Of a stretch of 57,309 bases of DNA, positions 41,564-54,597 are shown one piece after another. The notes under the pieces were generated by a model. The model was not told the origin of the DNA. It did not search any database and was given only the letters and a program-made list of their open reading frames with translations. Source of the DNA: an uncultured Roseateles sp. (GTDB lineage Bacteria; Pseudomonadota; Gammaproteobacteria; Burkholderiales; Burkholderiaceae); the NCBI GenBank assembly GCA_946886855.1, contig CAMPJJ010000024.1, forward strand, positions 1 through 57,309. Reading direction: 5' to 3'. The stretch's first letter is position 1. Every line of letters begins with the position of its first letter. Position numbers and translations under genes: made by a program.

Positions 41564-42223
41564 CTAGCGGCTGGAGGCTTCGTCCGCCGGCATCCAGTCC
41601 AATGGCCATGCACCGGCCCGCCAACGCTGCAGCCATTGCAGGCAAATCAGCGTCTTCGCGTCGGTGACGCGGCCGTCGCAGGCCATGCGGTCGAGCTCGT
41701 CCTCGGCCACCGGCAGCAGGTCGAGGAACTCGCCCTCGTCGAGCTTGCGTTCGCCGGCGATCAGGCCGCGCGCGAAGAAGATCTCGATGCGCTCGTCCGA
41801 GTAGGCGATCGCGTTGTGCAGCACGCCCGCGTAGGCCCACTCACGGGCGCGATAGCCGGTCTCCTCGAACAGCTCGCGGACCGCGCAACGCAGCGGGCTT
41901 TCGTCCGGATCCAGCTTGCCCGCGGGGAACTCCAGCACCACCCGACCGAGCGGGTAGCGGTACTGGCGCTCCAGCAGCACGCGGCCGTCGTCGAACAGCG
42001 GCACGATCACCGCGGCGCCGGGGTGGCGGATGTACTCGCGCGTGGCCTCCCGGCCGTCGGGCAGCGCGACGCGGTCGCGCTTCACCTGAAGAAAATTGCC
42101 CCGCAGGATCCAGTCGGAGGACAGCGGGGTTTCGCGCAGATGCTCGTCAGCGTCCACGGCCGGCGCAATGCCGATCACGCCGTCATCCTCGGGTCGGTTG
42201 GCGTCAGGCAGCTTCTTCGTCAT
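41564..42223 (-). CDS. Nudix hydrolase, ADP-ribose pyrophosphatase type
   Basis: 219 aa. The Nudix box is complete: G-x5-E-x7-REUxEExGU read from GKLDPDESPLRCAVRELFEETGY. The upstream EYIRHPGAAVIVPLFDDGRVLLERQYRYPLG is the pattern of the NudF/ADP-ribose pyrophosphatase subfamily, which splits ADP-ribose to AMP and ribose 5-phosphate. Its start overlaps the end of the DUF2818 gene by 20 nt, so it is translated in series with it. Position behind an NADH dehydrogenase operon fits a role in turnover of NAD-derived ADP-ribose, but that is inference. Confidence 0.92.
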   Translation of the reverse strand: MTKKLPDANRPEDDGVIGIAPAVDADEHLRETPLSSDWILRGNFLQVKRDRVALPDGREATREYIRHPGAAVIVPLFDDGRVLLERQYRYPLGRVVLEFPAGKLDPDESPLRCAVRELFEETGYRAREWAYAGVLHNAIAYSDERIEIFFARGLIAGERKLDEGEFLDLLPVAEDELDRMACDGRVTDAKTLICLQWLQRWRAGAWPLDWMPADEASSR

Positions 42224-42539
42224 CGAACTCTCGCACCTTGGCCCGCGAGCGGCGCAGGTAGCGCCACACGAAACCCGGGAAACCCAAGGTCACGAACATC
42301 GCCAGCGCGGCGGCGTAGAACTCCCAGCCCTGCGGAAAACGCTGGCCCTGCTGCGATTCGAGGCCGAAGCCGATCGCCAGCGTCAGCAACGCCAGCAGGA
42401 AGAGCTCGAGCAGGCGCCAGCCGCCGGCCTTCGGATCGCGGCGCGGCCCGACCAGCAGGATGCGCGAACTCAGATAAGGCAGGTTGGCCGCGATGAGCGC
42501 GACCACCAGCACCGTCCACACCGAAGCGCCCTGCCCCAT
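42204..42539 (-). CDS. DUF2818 membrane protein downstream of nuoN
   Basis: 111 aa with three hydrophobic segments (VWTVLVVALIAANLPYL; LLELFLLALLTLAIGFGL; FYAAALAMFVTLGFPGFVW) and a charged C-terminus (RSRAKVREFDDEEAA). This matches DUF2818 (PF10993), a small inner-membrane family that in Burkholderiales lies directly after nuoN. It starts 31 nt from the nuoN stop. A link to complex I assembly or activity is suggested only by this conserved position. Confidence 0.88.
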   Translation of the reverse strand: MGQGASVWTVLVVALIAANLPYLSSRILLVGPRRDPKAGGWRLLELFLLALLTLAIGFGLESQQGQRFPQGWEFYAAALAMFVTLGFPGFVWRYLRRSRAKVREFDDEEAA

Positions 42540-42570
42540 GCGCGTGCTCCTTGCGACCCGTCGCGGACGA

Positions 42571-44052
42571 TCAGTGCGCCAGCGCGCGCGTCACGGCCTG
42601 GCTGCACAGCGCCAGCAGGCCGCTCGGCACCAGGCCCAGCACCAGCACGGCGACGCCGTTCAGCGACATCACCAGGCGGGCGTCCGCGGGGGCCGTCAGC
42701 GGGCTGCGGTCGGTCGGTTCGTCGAAGAACATGACCTTCACCACGCGCAGGTAGTAGAACGCGCCGACCAGCGACAGCAGCACCGCGATCACGGCCAGCC
42801 AGAGGTAGAGCGACTGGCCCGTCGTGACCATCGCCTGCAGCACGGCCAGCTTGCCGTAGAAGCCCACCATCGGCGGGATGCCGGCCAGCGAGAACATGTA
42901 GATCGCCATCACCAACGCGAACCACGGGCTGCGCTTGAACAGGCCGGCCAGGTCGCTGATCTGCTCGGACTCGAAGCCCTGGCGCGCCAGCAGCATGATC
43001 AGGCCGAAGCTGCCCAGCGTCGTCAGCACGTAGGTGATCGCGTAGAACATCGCCGAGCTGTAGGCGTTCAGCGCATGCAGGTCGGGCTGGCCGTTCACCA
43101 CGCCCGAGGCCAGGCCCAGCACGACGAAGCCCATCTGCGAGATCGTCGAGTACGCCAGCATCCGCTTCAGGTTGCTCTGCGCGATCGCGGCCAGGTTGCC
43201 CACCACCAGCGAGGCCACCGCCATCACCAGCATCATCTGCTGCCAGTCGGTCGCCAGCGGCAGCATGCCTTCCACCAGCAGACGCAGGGTCATGCCCAGC
43301 GCGGCCAGCTTGGGCGCGCCGCCGATCAGCAGCGTCGCCGCGGTCGGTGCGCCCTGGTAGACGTCCGGCACCCACATGTGGAACGGCGCGGCGCCCAGCT
43401 TGAAGCCCAGGCCGGCGACGACGAAGACCACGCCCAGCACCAGCACGCCCTTGTTGACGGTGCCGGTGGAGATCACCTCGAAGACGCGCGGGATCGACAG
43501 CGAGCCGGTCGCGCCGTACATCATCGACAGGCCGTACAGCAGGAAGCCCGAGGCCAGCGCGCCCAGCACGAAGTACTTCATCGCGGCTTCGGTCGAGATC
43601 GTGTGATCGCGACGCAGCGCCGTCAGCGCGTACAGCGACAGGCTCATCAGCTCCAGGCCGAGGTAGGTCGTCAGGAAGTTGTTGGCCGCCACCATCACGT
43701 TGACGCCCAGCAGCACCAGCAGGCTCAGCGTGAACAGCTCCCCCTTGAGGATGTCGCGCGATTCCGCATACGGACGCGAGTAGACCAGCGTGACGATCAG
43801 CGCGACGGCGCTGACGCCGCTCAGCAGGTGGCTGAGCGGGTCCACGACCAGCATGCCCTGCATCGTCTCGGCGGGCGCGTCGCCCATCGCGGCGAAGTGC
43901 ATCACGCCGACCACCGCCAGGCTGAGCTGCGTCAGCCAGTAGGTCGTCGTGCGGCGCGGATCGGTGACGAACAGGTCCACCAGCGCGACCACGCAGGCCA
44001 GCGCCAGCAACAGGATTTCGGGATAGACCGCGACCCAGTTCATGTCGTTCAT
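42571..44052 (-). CDS. nuoN: NADH-quinone oxidoreductase subunit N
   Basis: 493 aa with about 14 membrane helices, one of the three antiporter-like proton-pumping subunits of the complex I membrane arm. Conserved parts include VMVAANNFLTTYLGLELMSLSLYAL (with the key Glu of helix 5), PFHMWVPDVYQGAPT with the helix-7/8 region, and NLKRMLAYSTISQMGFV. It begins 12 nt after nuoM. It is the last core nuo gene. Confidence 0.96.
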   Translation of the reverse strand: MNDMNWVAVYPEILLLALACVVALVDLFVTDPRRTTTYWLTQLSLAVVGVMHFAAMGDAPAETMQGMLVVDPLSHLLSGVSAVALIVTLVYSRPYAESRDILKGELFTLSLLVLLGVNVMVAANNFLTTYLGLELMSLSLYALTALRRDHTISTEAAMKYFVLGALASGFLLYGLSMMYGATGSLSIPRVFEVISTGTVNKGVLVLGVVFVVAGLGFKLGAAPFHMWVPDVYQGAPTAATLLIGGAPKLAALGMTLRLLVEGMLPLATDWQQMMLVMAVASLVVGNLAAIAQSNLKRMLAYSTISQMGFVVLGLASGVVNGQPDLHALNAYSSAMFYAITYVLTTLGSFGLIMLLARQGFESEQISDLAGLFKRSPWFALVMAIYMFSLAGIPPMVGFYGKLAVLQAMVTTGQSLYLWLAVIAVLLSLVGAFYYLRVVKVMFFDEPTDRSPLTAPADARLVMSLNGVAVLVLGLVPSGLLALCSQAVTRALAH

Positions 44053-44064
44053 TGTGTTGGGTCC

Positions 44065-45534
44065 TTATTGGATCTTGGACACCGCGACGTGCTTGAGCAG
44101 CGCGTCGACGGAGTGGTGCATCACGTCGGTGAACGGCTTCGGGTACACGCCCATGAAGAGCGTCGCGATCGCCAGCACGCCCAGCATCAGGAACTCGCGG
44201 CCGTTGATGTCGGTCAGGTTGCGGACGTTGTCGTTGGTCACCGCGCCGAAGTAGACGCGCTTGATCATCCACAGCGTGTACGCGGCACCGAAGATCAGCG
44301 CCGTGGCCGCCAGCAGGCCGATCCAGAAGTTGTGGCCGACGGCGCCCAGGATCACCATCCACTCGCCCACGAAACCGGCCGTCGCCGGCAGGCCGCAGTT
44401 GGCCATGCCGAAGAACACCGCCAGCGCCGCGAACTTGGGCATGGTGTTGACGACGCCGCCGTAGTCGGCGATCTCACGCGAATGCACGCGGTCGTACAGG
44501 ACGCCGATGCACAGGAACATCGCGCCCGACACGAAGCCGTGCGAGATCATCTGCACCAGGCCGCCAGCGACGCCCAGCTCGTTGAAGATGAAGAAGCCCA
44601 GGGTCACGAAGCCCATGTGGGCGACCGACGAGTAGGCCACCAGCTTCTTCATGTCGCGCTGGACCATGGCCACCAGGCCGATGTAGATCACCGCGATCAG
44701 CGACAGGCCGATGATGAACCAGTCGTAGTGACGCGCGGCGTCCGGCGCGATCGGCAGCGAGAAGCGCAGGAAGCCGTAGGCGCCCAGCTTCAGCATGATG
44801 GCCGCCAGGACCACCGAGCCGCCGGTCGGCGCCTCCACGTGGGCGTCCGGCAACCACGTGTGCACCGGCCACATCGGCACCTTCACCGCGAAGGCCGCGA
44901 AGAAGGCGAAGAACAGCAGGGTCTGCGCCGGCATCCCCAGCGGCAGCTTGTGCCACAGCAGGATCTCGAAGCTGCCCGACTGGCTGTACAGGTACAGCAG
45001 CGCGATCAGCATCAGCAGCGAGCCGGCCAGCGTGTACAGGAAGAACTTGAAGGCCGCGTACACGCGACGAGGTCCGCCCCAGACGCCGATGATGATGTAC
45101 ATCGGGATCAGCGTGGCCTCGAAGAACACGTAGAACAGCATGCCGTCGAGGGCGCAGAACACGCCGATCATCAGGCCCGACAGGATCAGGAAGGCGCCCA
45201 TGTACTGGTGCACCCGCGTATCGATCACTTCCCAGGCCGCGATCACCACGATGATCGAGATGAAGGCCGTCAGCGGGACGAACCACATCGAGATGCCGTC
45301 CACGCCCAGGTGGTAGTGGATGTTGAAGCGCGGGATCCAGGTCGCGACCTCGACGAACTGCATCGCCGCCGTCGAGGTGTCGAAACCGCTGATCAGCGGC
45401 AGCGTCACCAGGAAGGACAGCACGGCGCCGACCAGCGCCATCCAGCGCACCGCGCCGGCGTTGTTGTCGCGCCCGAGCGCGAGCAGGAGGCCACCGCAGA
45501 CGATGGGCAGCCAGATGGAGAGACTTAGCAACAT
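44065..45534 (-). CDS. nuoM: NADH-quinone oxidoreductase subunit M
   Basis: 489 aa, antiporter-like membrane subunit. Landmarks: DGMLFYVFFEATLIPMYIIIGVWGG with the conserved Glu, KVPMWPVHTWLPDAHVEAPTGGSV with Lys and His of the proton path, and MKKLVAYSSVAHMGFV. About 14 helices. Separated from nuoL by 18 nt. Confidence 0.97.
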   Translation of the reverse strand: MLLSLSIWLPIVCGGLLLALGRDNNAGAVRWMALVGAVLSFLVTLPLISGFDTSTAAMQFVEVATWIPRFNIHYHLGVDGISMWFVPLTAFISIIVVIAAWEVIDTRVHQYMGAFLILSGLMIGVFCALDGMLFYVFFEATLIPMYIIIGVWGGPRRVYAAFKFFLYTLAGSLLMLIALLYLYSQSGSFEILLWHKLPLGMPAQTLLFFAFFAAFAVKVPMWPVHTWLPDAHVEAPTGGSVVLAAIMLKLGAYGFLRFSLPIAPDAARHYDWFIIGLSLIAVIYIGLVAMVQRDMKKLVAYSSVAHMGFVTLGFFIFNELGVAGGLVQMISHGFVSGAMFLCIGVLYDRVHSREIADYGGVVNTMPKFAALAVFFGMANCGLPATAGFVGEWMVILGAVGHNFWIGLLAATALIFGAAYTLWMIKRVYFGAVTNDNVRNLTDINGREFLMLGVLAIATLFMGVYPKPFTDVMHHSVDALLKHVAVSKIQ

Positions 45535-45552
45535 TCTTATTCTCCGCCCGCG

Positions 45553-47619
<2,067 letters not shown>

Positions 47620-47639
47620 TGTTTTTCTCGCTTCCCTCG

Positions 47640-47954
47640 TCAGCCCTTCAGGGCGTCCAGCTCTTCCACGTCGATGCTGCTGCGGTTGCGGAACAGCACG
47701 ACCAGGATCGCCAGGCCGATCGCCGACTCGGCGGCCGCCACGGTGAGGATGAAGAACACGAACACCTGGCCGGCCATGTCGCCCAGGTAGTGCGAGAACG
47801 CCACGAAGTTCATGTTGACCGCCAGCAGCATCAGCTCGATGGCCATCAGCAGCACGATCAGGTTCTTGCGGTTCAGGAAGATGCCGATCACCGACAGCGC
47901 GAACAGGAACGCGCCCAGGATCAGGAAATGGTTCAGGCTCAGCGCACCCATCAC
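47640..47954 (-). CDS. nuoK: NADH-quinone oxidoreductase subunit K
   Basis: 104 aa with three membrane helices. [45 protein letters not shown] contains both membrane-embedded glutamates typical of NuoK (MAIELM and, further on, [12 protein letters not shown]). Its ATG overlaps the nuoJ stop by 4 nt, indicating translational coupling. Confidence 0.97.
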   Translation of the reverse strand: MMGALSLNHFLILGAFLFALSVIGIFLNRKNLIVLLMAIELMLLAVNMNFVAFSHYLGDMAGQVFVFFILTVAAAESAIGLAILVVLFRNRSSIDVEELDALKG

Positions 47955-48592
47955 GCGGCTCCTTCGTTCTTGTCAGCCGCCGGCAGCGACGGCGCTTCGA
48001 CGGTCGGGGCGACCTTGACGATGCGCAGGCGGTCCGCCTTCTTCACGCGCACCTGCTGCGACGCGTCCTGGTGGCGCGAGTCCTTGCGGCCGCGCAGCGT
48101 CAGCGCGATCGCCGCGATGATCCCCACCAGCAGCAGCACCGCGGCGATCTGCACCGGGAACAGGTAGTTGGTGTAGATCTCGATGCCCAGCAGTTTGGTG
48201 TTGCCCAGCTGCGCCATGTTGGGGATCTCCGGGGCGTTCTCGACGCCGCGGAAGCCGCCCATCAGCACGGCCGCGATCTCCAGCGCGATGACCGCGCCGA
48301 CCAGGCTGGCCACCGGCAGGTGCTTCCAGATGCTCTCGCGCACGGCGGTGGACTCGAAGTCCAGCATCATCACGACGAAGAGGAACAGCACCATCACGGC
48401 GCCGATGTAGACCAGCACCAGCGTGATGGCCAGGAACTCCGCCTTCAGCAGCATCCACAGACAGGACGCGCTGAAGAAGGACAGGATCAGGAACAGGGCC
48501 GAGTGCACGGTGCTCTTGGCCGTGATGACACGGACCGCAGAGGCCAGCAGAACGGCCGAGAAAACGTAGAAGAGCGCGGTAGTGATATCCAT
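47951..48592 (-). CDS. nuoJ: NADH-quinone oxidoreductase subunit J
   Basis: 213 aa with five membrane helices. [47 protein letters not shown] includes the conserved pi-bulge helix 3. The C-terminal tail beyond about residue 170 is charged ([21 protein letters not shown]) and longer than the E. coli protein, common in betaproteobacteria. It begins 79 nt after nuoI and overlaps nuoK by 4 nt. Confidence 0.96.
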   Translation of the reverse strand: MDITTALFYVFSAVLLASAVRVITAKSTVHSALFLILSFFSASCLWMLLKAEFLAITLVLVYIGAVMVLFLFVVMMLDFESTAVRESIWKHLPVASLVGAVIALEIAAVLMGGFRGVENAPEIPNMAQLGNTKLLGIEIYTNYLFPVQIAAVLLLVGIIAAIALTLRGRKDSRHQDASQQVRVKKADRLRIVKVAPTVEAPSLPAADKNEGAA

Positions 48593-48671
48593 GCGATGTC
48601 CTGCAAGCAGGCCGCCGGTCGCGGTCCTCCCCCCTCGCCTCGCGGCGCAGTGGAGGAGGCCGCCGGACCGG

Positions 48672-49154
48672 TCAGCGGTACTTGGCGTCGGCCTCCTTGC
48701 TGGCTGCGATCTGCGGCTCGTACCGGTCCCCCACCGCCAGGAGCATCTCCTTGGTGAAGTACAGGTCGCCGCGCTTCTCGCCGTGGTATTCGAAGATGTC
48801 GGTCTCGACGATGGAGTCGACCGGGCAGCTCTCTTCGCAGAAGCCGCAGAAGATGCACTTGGTCAGGTCGATGTCGTAACGCGTCGTGCGGCGCGAGCCG
48901 TCCGCGCGCACCTCGGATTCGATCGTGATCGCCATGGCGGGGCACACGGCCTCGCACAGCTTGCAGGCGATGCAGCGCTCTTCACCGTTCTCGTAGCGGC
49001 GCAGCGCGTGCAGACCGCGGAAGCGAGGAGACAGCGGGGTCTTCTCTTCCGGGAACTGCACCGTGATGTTCTTCGAGAGGAAATGCCGGCCGGTGAGGGC
49101 CATGCCCTTCAGCAGCTCGGTGAGCATGAAGCTCTTGACTAGGTCCTTGATCAC
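48672..49154 (-). CDS. nuoI: NADH-quinone oxidoreductase subunit I, two [4Fe-4S] clusters
   Basis: 160 aa. Two ferredoxin motifs [13 protein letters not shown] and [13 protein letters not shown] bind clusters N6a and N6b, which carry electrons toward NuoB. The amphipathic N-terminus ([20 protein letters not shown]) docks on NuoH. Gap to nuoH is 15 nt. Confidence 0.97.
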   Translation of the reverse strand: MIKDLVKSFMLTELLKGMALTGRHFLSKNITVQFPEEKTPLSPRFRGLHALRRYENGEERCIACKLCEAVCPAMAITIESEVRADGSRRTTRYDIDLTKCIFCGFCEESCPVDSIVETDIFEYHGEKRGDLYFTKEMLLAVGDRYEPQIAASKEADAKYR

Positions 49155-49169
49155 AGCGGGTACCTCGGA

Positions 49170-50267
49170 TTACTTCCAGATATTGAACGGCGACTGGATC
49201 CACAGACCCACCACGACGAGCCACACCAGGGTGACCGGAATGAAGATCTTCCAGCCCAGACGCATGATCTGGTCATAGCGATAGCGGGGGAAGGTCGCAC
49301 GCACCCACAGGAAGCAGGTCACGACGAAGAAGGTCTTGGCGAACAGCCAGAACCAGTTCCAGAACGCCATCGAGTGCTGGATCCAGGCCGGCGTGTCCAT
49401 GCCCAGCAGCGACCACGAGATCGGGGCCGACCAGCCGCCCAGGAACATCAGCACCGCGAGGGCCGACACCAGGATCATGTTGGCGTACTCGGCCAGGAAG
49501 AACATCGCGAACGACATGCCCGAGTACTCGATCATGTGGCCGGCCACGATCTCGGACTCGCCTTCGACGACGTCGAAGGGGTGGCGGTTCGTCTCGGCCA
49601 GGCCGGAGATGAAGTACACCAGGAAGATCGGCAGCAGCGGCAGCCAGTTCCAGGACAGGAGGTTCACGCCGTGCGAGGCGAACCAGCCCTGCTCCTGGCT
49701 CGTGACGATGGCGCTGACGTTCATCGAACCGGTCACCATCAGCACGACGACCAGGCAGAAGCCCATCGCGATCTCGTACGAGACCATCTGGGCCGAAGCG
49801 CGCAGCGCGCCCAGGAAGGCGTACTTCGAGTTCGAGGCCCAGCCCGCGATGATCACGCCGTAGACCTCGAGCGAGGTGATGGCCATCAGGAACAGCAGGC
49901 CGGCGTTGACGTCGGCGATCGCGACGCCCGGCCCGAAGGGCACGACCGCCCAGGCGGCCAGCGCCGGCATGATCGTCATGATCGGGCCGAGGAAGAACAG
50001 GCCCTTGTTCGCGGCGCTCGGGACGATGATCTCCTTGAAGATCAGCTTCACGGCGTCGGCGATCGGGGTCAGCAGGCCCAGCGGACCGACGCGGTTCGGA
50101 CCCGGACGGATCTGCGACCAGCCGATGGCCTTGCGTTCCCACAGCGTCAGGTAGGCGACGCAGCCCAGCAGCGGCAGCAACACGGCGATGATCTTGAGCA
50201 CGCTCCAGACCACCGGCCAGACCACACCTCCCAGCATCGAGGCGCCGGCGTTATAGAAGTTTTCCAT
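49170..50267 (-). CDS. nuoH: NADH-quinone oxidoreductase subunit H
   Basis: 365 aa, eight membrane helices. This subunit forms the quinone tunnel together with NuoB and NuoD. Recognised by [33 protein letters not shown], the acidic loop [27 protein letters not shown] and [21 protein letters not shown]. Starts 13 nt after nuoG. Confidence 0.97.
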   Translation of the reverse strand: MENFYNAGASMLGGVVWPVVWSVLKIIAVLLPLLGCVAYLTLWERKAIGWSQIRPGPNRVGPLGLLTPIADAVKLIFKEIIVPSAANKGLFFLGPIMTIMPALAAWAVVPFGPGVAIADVNAGLLFLMAITSLEVYGVIIAGWASNSKYAFLGALRASAQMVSYEIAMGFCLVVVLMVTGSMNVSAIVTSQEQGWFASHGVNLLSWNWLPLLPIFLVYFISGLAETNRHPFDVVEGESEIVAGHMIEYSGMSFAMFFLAEYANMILVSALAVLMFLGGWSAPISWSLLGMDTPAWIQHSMAFWNWFWLFAKTFFVVTCFLWVRATFPRYRYDQIMRLGWKIFIPVTLVWLVVVGLWIQSPFNIWK

Positions 50268-50280
50268 CGTCGTCTCGTCC

Positions 50281-52617
50281 TCAGGCCTTGGTCACGGCGA
50301 TCGCGCCGGTGAACGCGCCCAGTGCGGCGGTCTCGGGGATGCCGGCGGGGATGCGCACCACGCTCGCGGGCAGCGATGCGTCCAGCTGCGCGGCCAGCAC
50401 GGCCTCGCCGCCGTCCTGCGTCACGCGCACCTGCGCGCCCTGCTCGGTCAGTCCGAGTTCGGTCCACAGCGCCTGCGGCAGCGAAGCGATCGCCGCGTCA
50501 CGGCCGTCGCGGGTCAGCTGCAGCGAGGTGGCGCGGCGCACCAGGGCGTCGGTCGCGTAGATCGGCACCGTCGTCAGGCGTTCCAGACCTTGCGCCGGCG
50601 CGCCAGCGGCGGCGGACTGCGCCGACACCGCGTTGCCCAGGCGGCTCGCCAGGTCCAGCGACGAGCCCAGCGCCGCGGTGCGGACCTGCTCGGAGCTGTC
50701 GAAGTCGAAGCCCTGCAGGCTCAGCAGGTTGCCCAGCACGCGCAGGATCTTCCAGCCCGGACGGGTCTCGCCGCGGGCCTTGGCCACGCCGACGAAGCTC
50801 TGCAGGCGGCCTTCCGCGTTGACGAAGCTGCCCGAGGTCTCGGTGAACGGCGCCGTCGGCAGCAGCACGTCGGCGAACTCGACCACCGGGCCGGTCTTGA
50901 ACGGGGTCATCACGACGACCATCTCGGCCGCGTTGATCGCCTTCTTCGCGGCGGCGGCGTTCGCGCCGTCCAGCACCGGGTCGGTGTTGAGCAGCAGCAG
51001 CGCCTTGGCCGGCTGGTCGTTCAGCAGCTGGGCTGCCGTGCGACCGCCCTGCCCCGGACGCGCGTTGACGAGCTGCGCGCCGACGCTGTTCGCGGCGGCC
51101 GACAGCACGCCGACGGTGGCGCCGGTCTGCTCGCCGATCCAGTTCGCCAGCGACAGCAGCGTCGCGGCCTGCGGATGCTGGATCGCGGCGTTGCCGATCA
51201 GCACGGCCTTGCGCTCGCCCGACAGCAGCGTGTCGGCGATCGCCTTGGCGGCGTCGGTGGCGTTGCCTTGCACCGGGGCGCTGACGCCCTTGGCGGCGCC
51301 GATGGCGGCGGCGACGTTGGCCAGTTCAGCGACCCAGGCCGACGGGGCGGCGGTGATCGCGGCGGCGACCGGCATCTTCCAGTCTTCGACCGAGCCGGCC
51401 AGCGACACGACCTGCGCGCCGCGGCGGGCGGCCTGGCGCAGGCGTTGCGCGAACAGCGGGTGGTCCTTGCGCAGCGACGAGCCGACGACGAAGGCGCGGT
51501 CCAGTTGCGACAGCGACGCGATCGAGGTGCCGAGCCACAGCGCCTTGCCGTCCGCGGCGCGCAGCGCCGGGTCGACGACGCGCAGCTGCGTGTCGATGTT
51601 CTCGCTGCCCAGGCCGCGCACCAGTTGCGCCAGCAGGTGCAGTTCCTCGACGGTGCTGTGCTCGGAGCCCAGCGCGGCGATGGCGGCACCGCCCTTCTCC
51701 GTCTTGACCTGCTTCAGGCCGTTGGCGACGTACTCGAGCGCGGTGGTCCAGTCGACCGACTTCCACTCGCCGCCCTGCTTGAGCATCGGCGTGGTCAGGC
51801 GTTCGTCGCCGTTCAGCGCTTCGTAGGAGAAGCGGTCGCGGTCGGCGATCCAGCACTCGTTGACGGCTTCGTTCTCCAGCGGGACGACGCGCATCACTTC
51901 GTTGTTCTTGACCTGGACGATCAGGTTCGCGCCGGTCGAGTCATGCGGGCTGACGCTCTTGCGACGCGACAGTTCCCAGGTGCGGGCGCTGTAGCGGAAG
52001 GGCTTGCTGGTCAGCGCGCCGACCGGGCAGATGTCGATCATGTTGCCCGACAGCTCCGAATCCACGGTGCGGCCGACGAAGGTCTGGATCTCGCTGTGCT
52101 CGCCGCGGTGCGCCATGCCCAGCTCCATCACGCCGGAGATCTCCTGGCCGAAGCGGACGCAGCGGGTGCAGTGGATGCAGCGGCTCATCTCTTCCATCGA
52201 GATCAGCGGGCCGACGTTCTTGTGGAACACCACGCGCTTCTCTTCCGAGTAGCGCGAGGCGCTGGCGCCGTAGCCGACGGCCAGATCCTGCAGCTGGCAT
52301 TCGCCGCCCTGGTCGCAGATGGGGCAGTCCAGCGGGTGATTGATCAGCAGGAACTCCATCACGCCCTGCTGGGCCTTGATGGCTTTCTCGCTCTTGGTGC
52401 GGACGATCATGCCCTGCGTCACCGGCGTCGCGCAGGCGGGCAGCGGCTTGGGCGCCTTCTCCACGTCCACCAGGCACATGCGGCAGTTGGCCGCGATGCT
52501 CAGCTTCTTGTGATAGCAGAAGTGCGGGATGTAGGTGCCGGCCTTCTCGGCGGCATGCATCACCATGCTGCCCTCGGGCACTTCGACCTTCTGGCCGTCG
52601 AGTTCGATTTCAACCAT
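50281..52617 (-). CDS. nuoG: NADH-quinone oxidoreductase subunit G
   Basis: 778 aa. The N-terminal [2Fe-2S] domain has [19 protein letters not shown] and the following CATPV (cluster N1b). [18 protein letters not shown] holds the His/Cys ligands of N5, and [13 protein letters not shown] the N4 ligands. The remainder is a molybdopterin-oxidoreductase-like domain without metal cofactor function. It passes electrons from NuoF to NuoI. The 21-nt gap to nuoF is normal for this operon. Confidence 0.97.
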   Translation of the reverse strand: MVEIELDGQKVEVPEGSMVMHAAEKAGTYIPHFCYHKKLSIAANCRMCLVDVEKAPKPLPACATPVTQGMIVRTKSEKAIKAQQGVMEFLLINHPLDCPICDQGGECQLQDLAVGYGASASRYSEEKRVVFHKNVGPLISMEEMSRCIHCTRCVRFGQEISGVMELGMAHRGEHSEIQTFVGRTVDSELSGNMIDICPVGALTSKPFRYSARTWELSRRKSVSPHDSTGANLIVQVKNNEVMRVVPLENEAVNECWIADRDRFSYEALNGDERLTTPMLKQGGEWKSVDWTTALEYVANGLKQVKTEKGGAAIAALGSEHSTVEELHLLAQLVRGLGSENIDTQLRVVDPALRAADGKALWLGTSIASLSQLDRAFVVGSSLRKDHPLFAQRLRQAARRGAQVVSLAGSVEDWKMPVAAAITAAPSAWVAELANVAAAIGAAKGVSAPVQGNATDAAKAIADTLLSGERKAVLIGNAAIQHPQAATLLSLANWIGEQTGATVGVLSAAANSVGAQLVNARPGQGGRTAAQLLNDQPAKALLLLNTDPVLDGANAAAAKKAINAAEMVVVMTPFKTGPVVEFADVLLPTAPFTETSGSFVNAEGRLQSFVGVAKARGETRPGWKILRVLGNLLSLQGFDFDSSEQVRTAALGSSLDLASRLGNAVSAQSAAAGAPAQGLERLTTVPIYATDALVRRATSLQLTRDGRDAAIASLPQALWTELGLTEQGAQVRVTQDGGEAVLAAQLDASLPASVVRIPAGIPETAALGAFTGAIAVTKA

Positions 52618-52638
52618 AGTTCTTCTCAGCGGCTCCGA

Positions 52639-54027
52639 TCAGGCGTGCGCCGGCGACTTCGCCGTGGCGGACGGGGACGACGCGGCAGGCGCCTTGTTCT
52701 GCTGGGCCTGTTCGATCATCGCGATGAACTCGCCCTTGAAGTGCTTGAGCATCGCGCGCACCGGCATCGCCGCGGCGTCGCCCAGCGCGCAGATCGTGCG
52801 GCCCTGGATGTTGTCGGCCACGGAGTTCAGCAGGTCGATGTCCTCGACGCGGCCCTTGCCGTGGGCGATGCGCTCGATCACGCGGTGCATCCAGCCCGTG
52901 CCTTCACGGCAGGGCGTGCACTGGCCGCAGGACTCGTGCGCGTAGAAGTAGGACAGGCGCAGCAGGCTGGTCACCATGCAGCGGGTCTCGTCCATCACGA
53001 TGACGGCGCCCGAGCCCAGCATGGAGCCGGCCTTGGCGATGGAGTCATAGTCCATCGTGCACTGCATCATGACGTCGGCCGGCAGCACCGGGGCGGACGA
53101 GCCGCCGGGGATGACCGCCTTGAGCTTGCGACCGCCACGCATGCCGCCGGCAAGCTCGAGCAGCTTCTCGAACGGGGTGCCCAGCGGGATCTCGTAGTTG
53201 CCCGGACGCTCGACGTCGCCGGAGATCGAGAAGATCTTGGTGCCGCCGTTGTTGGGCTTGCCGACTTCGAGGTAGGCCTGGCCGCCGTTGCGGATGATCC
53301 AGGGCACCGCCGCGAAGGTCTCGGTGTTGTTGATCGTCGTCGGCTTGCCGTACAGGCCGAACGAGGCCGGGAACGGCGGCTTGAAGCGGGGCTGGCCCTT
53401 CTTGCCTTCGAGCGATTCCAGCAGCGCGGTTTCCTCGCCGCAGATGTAGGCGCCGAAGCCGTGGTGGCCGTGCAGCTGGAAGCTGAAGTTGCTGCCCAGG
53501 ATGTTGTCGCCCAGGTAGCCGGCCGCGCGGGCCTCTTCCAACGCGGCTTCGAAGCGTTCGTACACCTCGAAGATCTCGCCGTGGATGTAGTTGTAGCCGA
53601 CCTTGATGCCCATCGCGAACGCCGCGATCGCCATGCCTTCGATGACGATGTGCGGGTTGTACATGAGGATGTCGCGGTCCTTGCAGGTGCCCGGCTCGCC
53701 CTCGTCGCTGTTGCAGACCAGGTACTTCGCGCCCGGGAACTGGCGCGGCATGAAGCTCCACTTCAGGCCGGTCGGGAAGCCCGCGCCGCCGCGGCCGCGC
53801 AGGCCGGAGGCCTTCACTTCCGCGATGACCTGGTCGGAGGTCATGCCCTGACCCTCGCCCTGGGCGAGGATCTTGCGCAGGGCCTGGTAGCCGCCGCGCG
53901 CTTCGTAGTCCTTCAGCGACCAGTTCTTGCCATCGAGGCCCGCGTAGATCTGCGGGGTGATGTTGCGGTCGTGGAAGCAGGTTTCGGCGCCCGTGGCCTG
54001 CCACTTCGAGAGATCGATGTTCGTCAT
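52639..54027 (-). CDS. nuoF: NADH-quinone oxidoreductase subunit F, NADH- and FMN-binding
   Basis: 462 aa. [15 protein letters not shown] is the NADH/FMN glycine-rich loop. [16 protein letters not shown] and [17 protein letters not shown] line the FMN site. [12 protein letters not shown] with a later Cys ligates [4Fe-4S] cluster N3. It oxidises NADH and passes electrons to NuoE/NuoG. The C-terminus is extended and Ala/Ser-rich ([18 protein letters not shown]). Confidence 0.97.
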   Translation of the reverse strand: MTNIDLSKWQATGAETCFHDRNITPQIYAGLDGKNWSLKDYEARGGYQALRKILAQGEGQGMTSDQVIAEVKASGLRGRGGAGFPTGLKWSFMPRQFPGAKYLVCNSDEGEPGTCKDRDILMYNPHIVIEGMAIAAFAMGIKVGYNYIHGEIFEVYERFEAALEEARAAGYLGDNILGSNFSFQLHGHHGFGAYICGEETALLESLEGKKGQPRFKPPFPASFGLYGKPTTINNTETFAAVPWIIRNGGQAYLEVGKPNNGGTKIFSISGDVERPGNYEIPLGTPFEKLLELAGGMRGGRKLKAVIPGGSSAPVLPADVMMQCTMDYDSIAKAGSMLGSGAVIVMDETRCMVTSLLRLSYFYAHESCGQCTPCREGTGWMHRVIERIAHGKGRVEDIDLLNSVADNIQGRTICALGDAAAMPVRAMLKHFKGEFIAMIEQAQQNKAPAASSPSATAKSPAHA

Positions 54028-54039
54028 CGTCGGGGTCCC

Positions 54040-54597
54040 TCAGTTCTTGTTGGCCGCGGATTGCTGGCCATGGTGGGCTCTCAGCGCATCCACCAGCTCG
54101 TCCAGCCGCTCGGTGCTCATGAAGCTCAGCATCTGGCGGTCGTTGACCAGCATCACCGGCGAATCGGCGCAGGCGCCCAGGCATTCGCTCTGCTGCACGG
54201 TGAAGACGCCGTCGGCGGTCGTGCCGCCGGCCTCGACGCCCAGCTTCTGGCACAGGTGGTCCAGCGCCTTCTGGCCGTCGCGCAGCTGGCACGGCAGGTT
54301 GGTGCAGACGTTCAGCTTGAACAGGCCCAGCTTGCGCTGGTTGTACATGTTGTAGAAGGTCGTGACCTCGTAGACGGCGATCGCCGGCATGCCCAGGTAG
54401 TGCGCGATCGCGTCCTCGGCCTCGCGGGACACGAAGCCCTGCTCCTGCTGGACGATGGACAGGCAGGCCATCACGGCCGACTGCGCCTGCTCGGCCGGGT
54501 ACTTGGCGACCTCGCGCGCGAAGCGGGCCGCGGTGGCCTCGCTCAACACGAAGCCGGTGCTCACAATTTCAGTGCTGCTCATGCGGTCACCACTCAA
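54040..54597 (-). CDS. nuoE: NADH-quinone oxidoreductase subunit E
   Basis: 185 aa, thioredoxin-like [2Fe-2S] protein (cluster N1a). Ligands are in CTNLPC and [34 protein letters not shown] is conserved. It partners NuoF at the tip of the hydrophilic arm. Its start overlaps nuoD by 4 nt. Confidence 0.97.
   Translation of the reverse strand: MSGDRMSSTEIVSTGFVLSEATAARFAREVAKYPAEQAQSAVMACLSIVQQEQGFVSREAEDAIAHYLGMPAIAVYEVTTFYNMYNQRKLGLFKLNVCTNLPCQLRDGQKALDHLCQKLGVEAGGTTADGVFTVQQSECLGACADSPVMLVNDRQMLSFMSTERLDELVDALRAHHGQQSAANKN

Noticed and set aside
42484..45528. Plus-strand open frame of 1014 codons opposite nuoN and nuoM
   Set aside because: It is antisense to conserved complex I genes and made of His/Gln/Arg runs.
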